Below are positions 63,724 through 64,000 of a DNA stretch of 64,000 bases, piece by piece. Position 1 is the first letter of the stretch. Every line of letters starts with the position of its first letter. The position numbers and the translations under genes were made by a program. The notes beneath the pieces were generated by a model, which worked only from the letters and a program-made list of their open reading frames with translations, had not been told where the DNA came from and made no database searches. This DNA comes from Pseudomonas fluorescens (GTDB taxonomy: Bacteria; Pseudomonadota; Gammaproteobacteria; Pseudomonadales; Pseudomonadaceae). Location: positions 1-64,000 of the forward strand of contig NZ_CABVHQ010000033.1 of NCBI RefSeq assembly GCF_902497895.1, read 5' to 3'.

Positions 63724-63752
63724 GAAAAAAAGGCCTCGCAATGCGAGGCCTT
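63724..63752 (-). terminator. clpB terminator
   Basis: AGGCCTCGCA and TGCGAGGCCT form a nearly perfect hairpin on the minus strand, followed by seven Ts (A-run 63725-63731 on plus). It lies 24 bases past the clpB stop. Confidence 0.9.
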
Positions 63753-63775
63753 TCTGGTTATCGAGCCGCCAAGGC

Positions 63776-64000
63776 TCAGTGGAAGACGATTTGGTCGTTC
63801 TCCACCGTGGCCTTCACGCTAACCCCAGGCAAGAAACTGCCGGAAAGGATCAGCTGCGCCAACGGGTTCTCGATCCAGCGCTGAATCGCTCGTTTCAGCG
63901 GCCGTGCACCGTAGACCGGGTCGTAACCCACTGCGATCAGCTTATCCAGTGCCTCGCTGCTCAGTTCCAGCTTCAGCTCGCGCTCGGCCAGACGGCTGCG
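63776..64000 (-). CDS. clpB: ATP-dependent chaperone ClpB, C-terminal end (partial)
   Basis: The last 74 residues of ClpB, the hexameric disaggregase acting with DnaK. The frame runs RSRLAERELKLELSSEALDKLIAVGYDPVYGARPLKRAIQRWIENPLAQLILSG, the conserved D2 small domain with the sensor-2 GARPLKR arginine. It ends KATVENDQIVFH. The gene is cut by the right window edge. A terminator follows, then the tRNA promoter in the same direction. Confidence 0.95.
   Translation of the reverse strand, partial: RSRLAERELKLELSSEALDKLIAVGYDPVYGARPLKRAIQRWIENPLAQLILSGSFLPGVSVKATVENDQIVFH

Overview
The window is a chromosomal segment of a fluorescent-type Pseudomonas (P. fluorescens/P. putida side of the genus rather than P. 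aeruginosa). The call rests on a GC-rich sequence, the dksA-gluQ-cbrX-cbrA-cbrB-crcZ-pcnB-folK-panBCD-pgi-acs block, the pilA/pilBCD-coaE-yacG block, a PrrF small RNA, and several Pseudomonas REP/REPIN intergenic repeats. Nearly all genes are full length; only the right-hand clpB is cut by the window edge. No database search was possible, so family names come from reading the translations.

Layout. 1-200: leftward rRNA-type promoter and leader (the rRNA genes themselves would lie off the left end). 200-6200: leftward msrPQ, pssA, ilvC and ilvBN. 6.5-12.6 kb: a DUF4124 protein, the leftward mrcB/lipoprotein/yqcC group, a kinase-like ATPase and a pentapeptide protein. 12.8-14.2 kb: tfoX-C protein, the iron-responsive sRNA PrrF, deoC. 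14.2-19.7 kb is the accessory island: an integrase remnant, a small element with 14-bp inverted repeats, vgrG, a VRR-NUC type VI nuclease effector and its apparently frameshifted immunity gene. 19.8-23.4 kb: haem import genes phuTUV plus a ChaN lipoprotein. 23.6-26.6 kb: Rieske protein, sfsA, aminotransferase, dksA.

26.7-41.4 kb is the carbon-catabolite and core block: gluQ, cbrX-cbrA-cbrB, the Hfq-titrating RNA crcZ with a sigma-54 promoter and likely CbrB sites, pcnB, folK, panBCD, pgi, acs. 41.4-47.4 kb: MpaB-like protein, rRNA methyltransferase-like protein, a large DUF748 protein, DUF2845 and BON proteins. 47.7-53 kb: type IV pilus genes pilA (divergent) and pilBCD with coaE and yacG. 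53-60 kb: a CbiM-like permease, a LysR regulator, a DUF2790 protein and a benzoate transport module (OprD/BenF porin, BenE, BenK) without catabolic genes but with a textbook BenR/XylS-type operator. 59.7-63 kb: DUF1780, a probable MOSC remnant, DUF3094, ndh, and an EF-hand protein carrying a tandem EGKCG motif. 63-64 kb: four tRNAs (Asn, Pro, Lys, Pro) and the 3' end of clpB.

Most noteworthy: the VgrG/nuclease pair beside a broken immunity frame, the EF-hand plus EGKCG protein that resembles precursors of modified metallophore peptides but has no modifying enzyme nearby, the BenR-type tandem operator in front of an orphan benzoate transport set, and an excellent sigma-54 promoter in front of a BON-domain gene.
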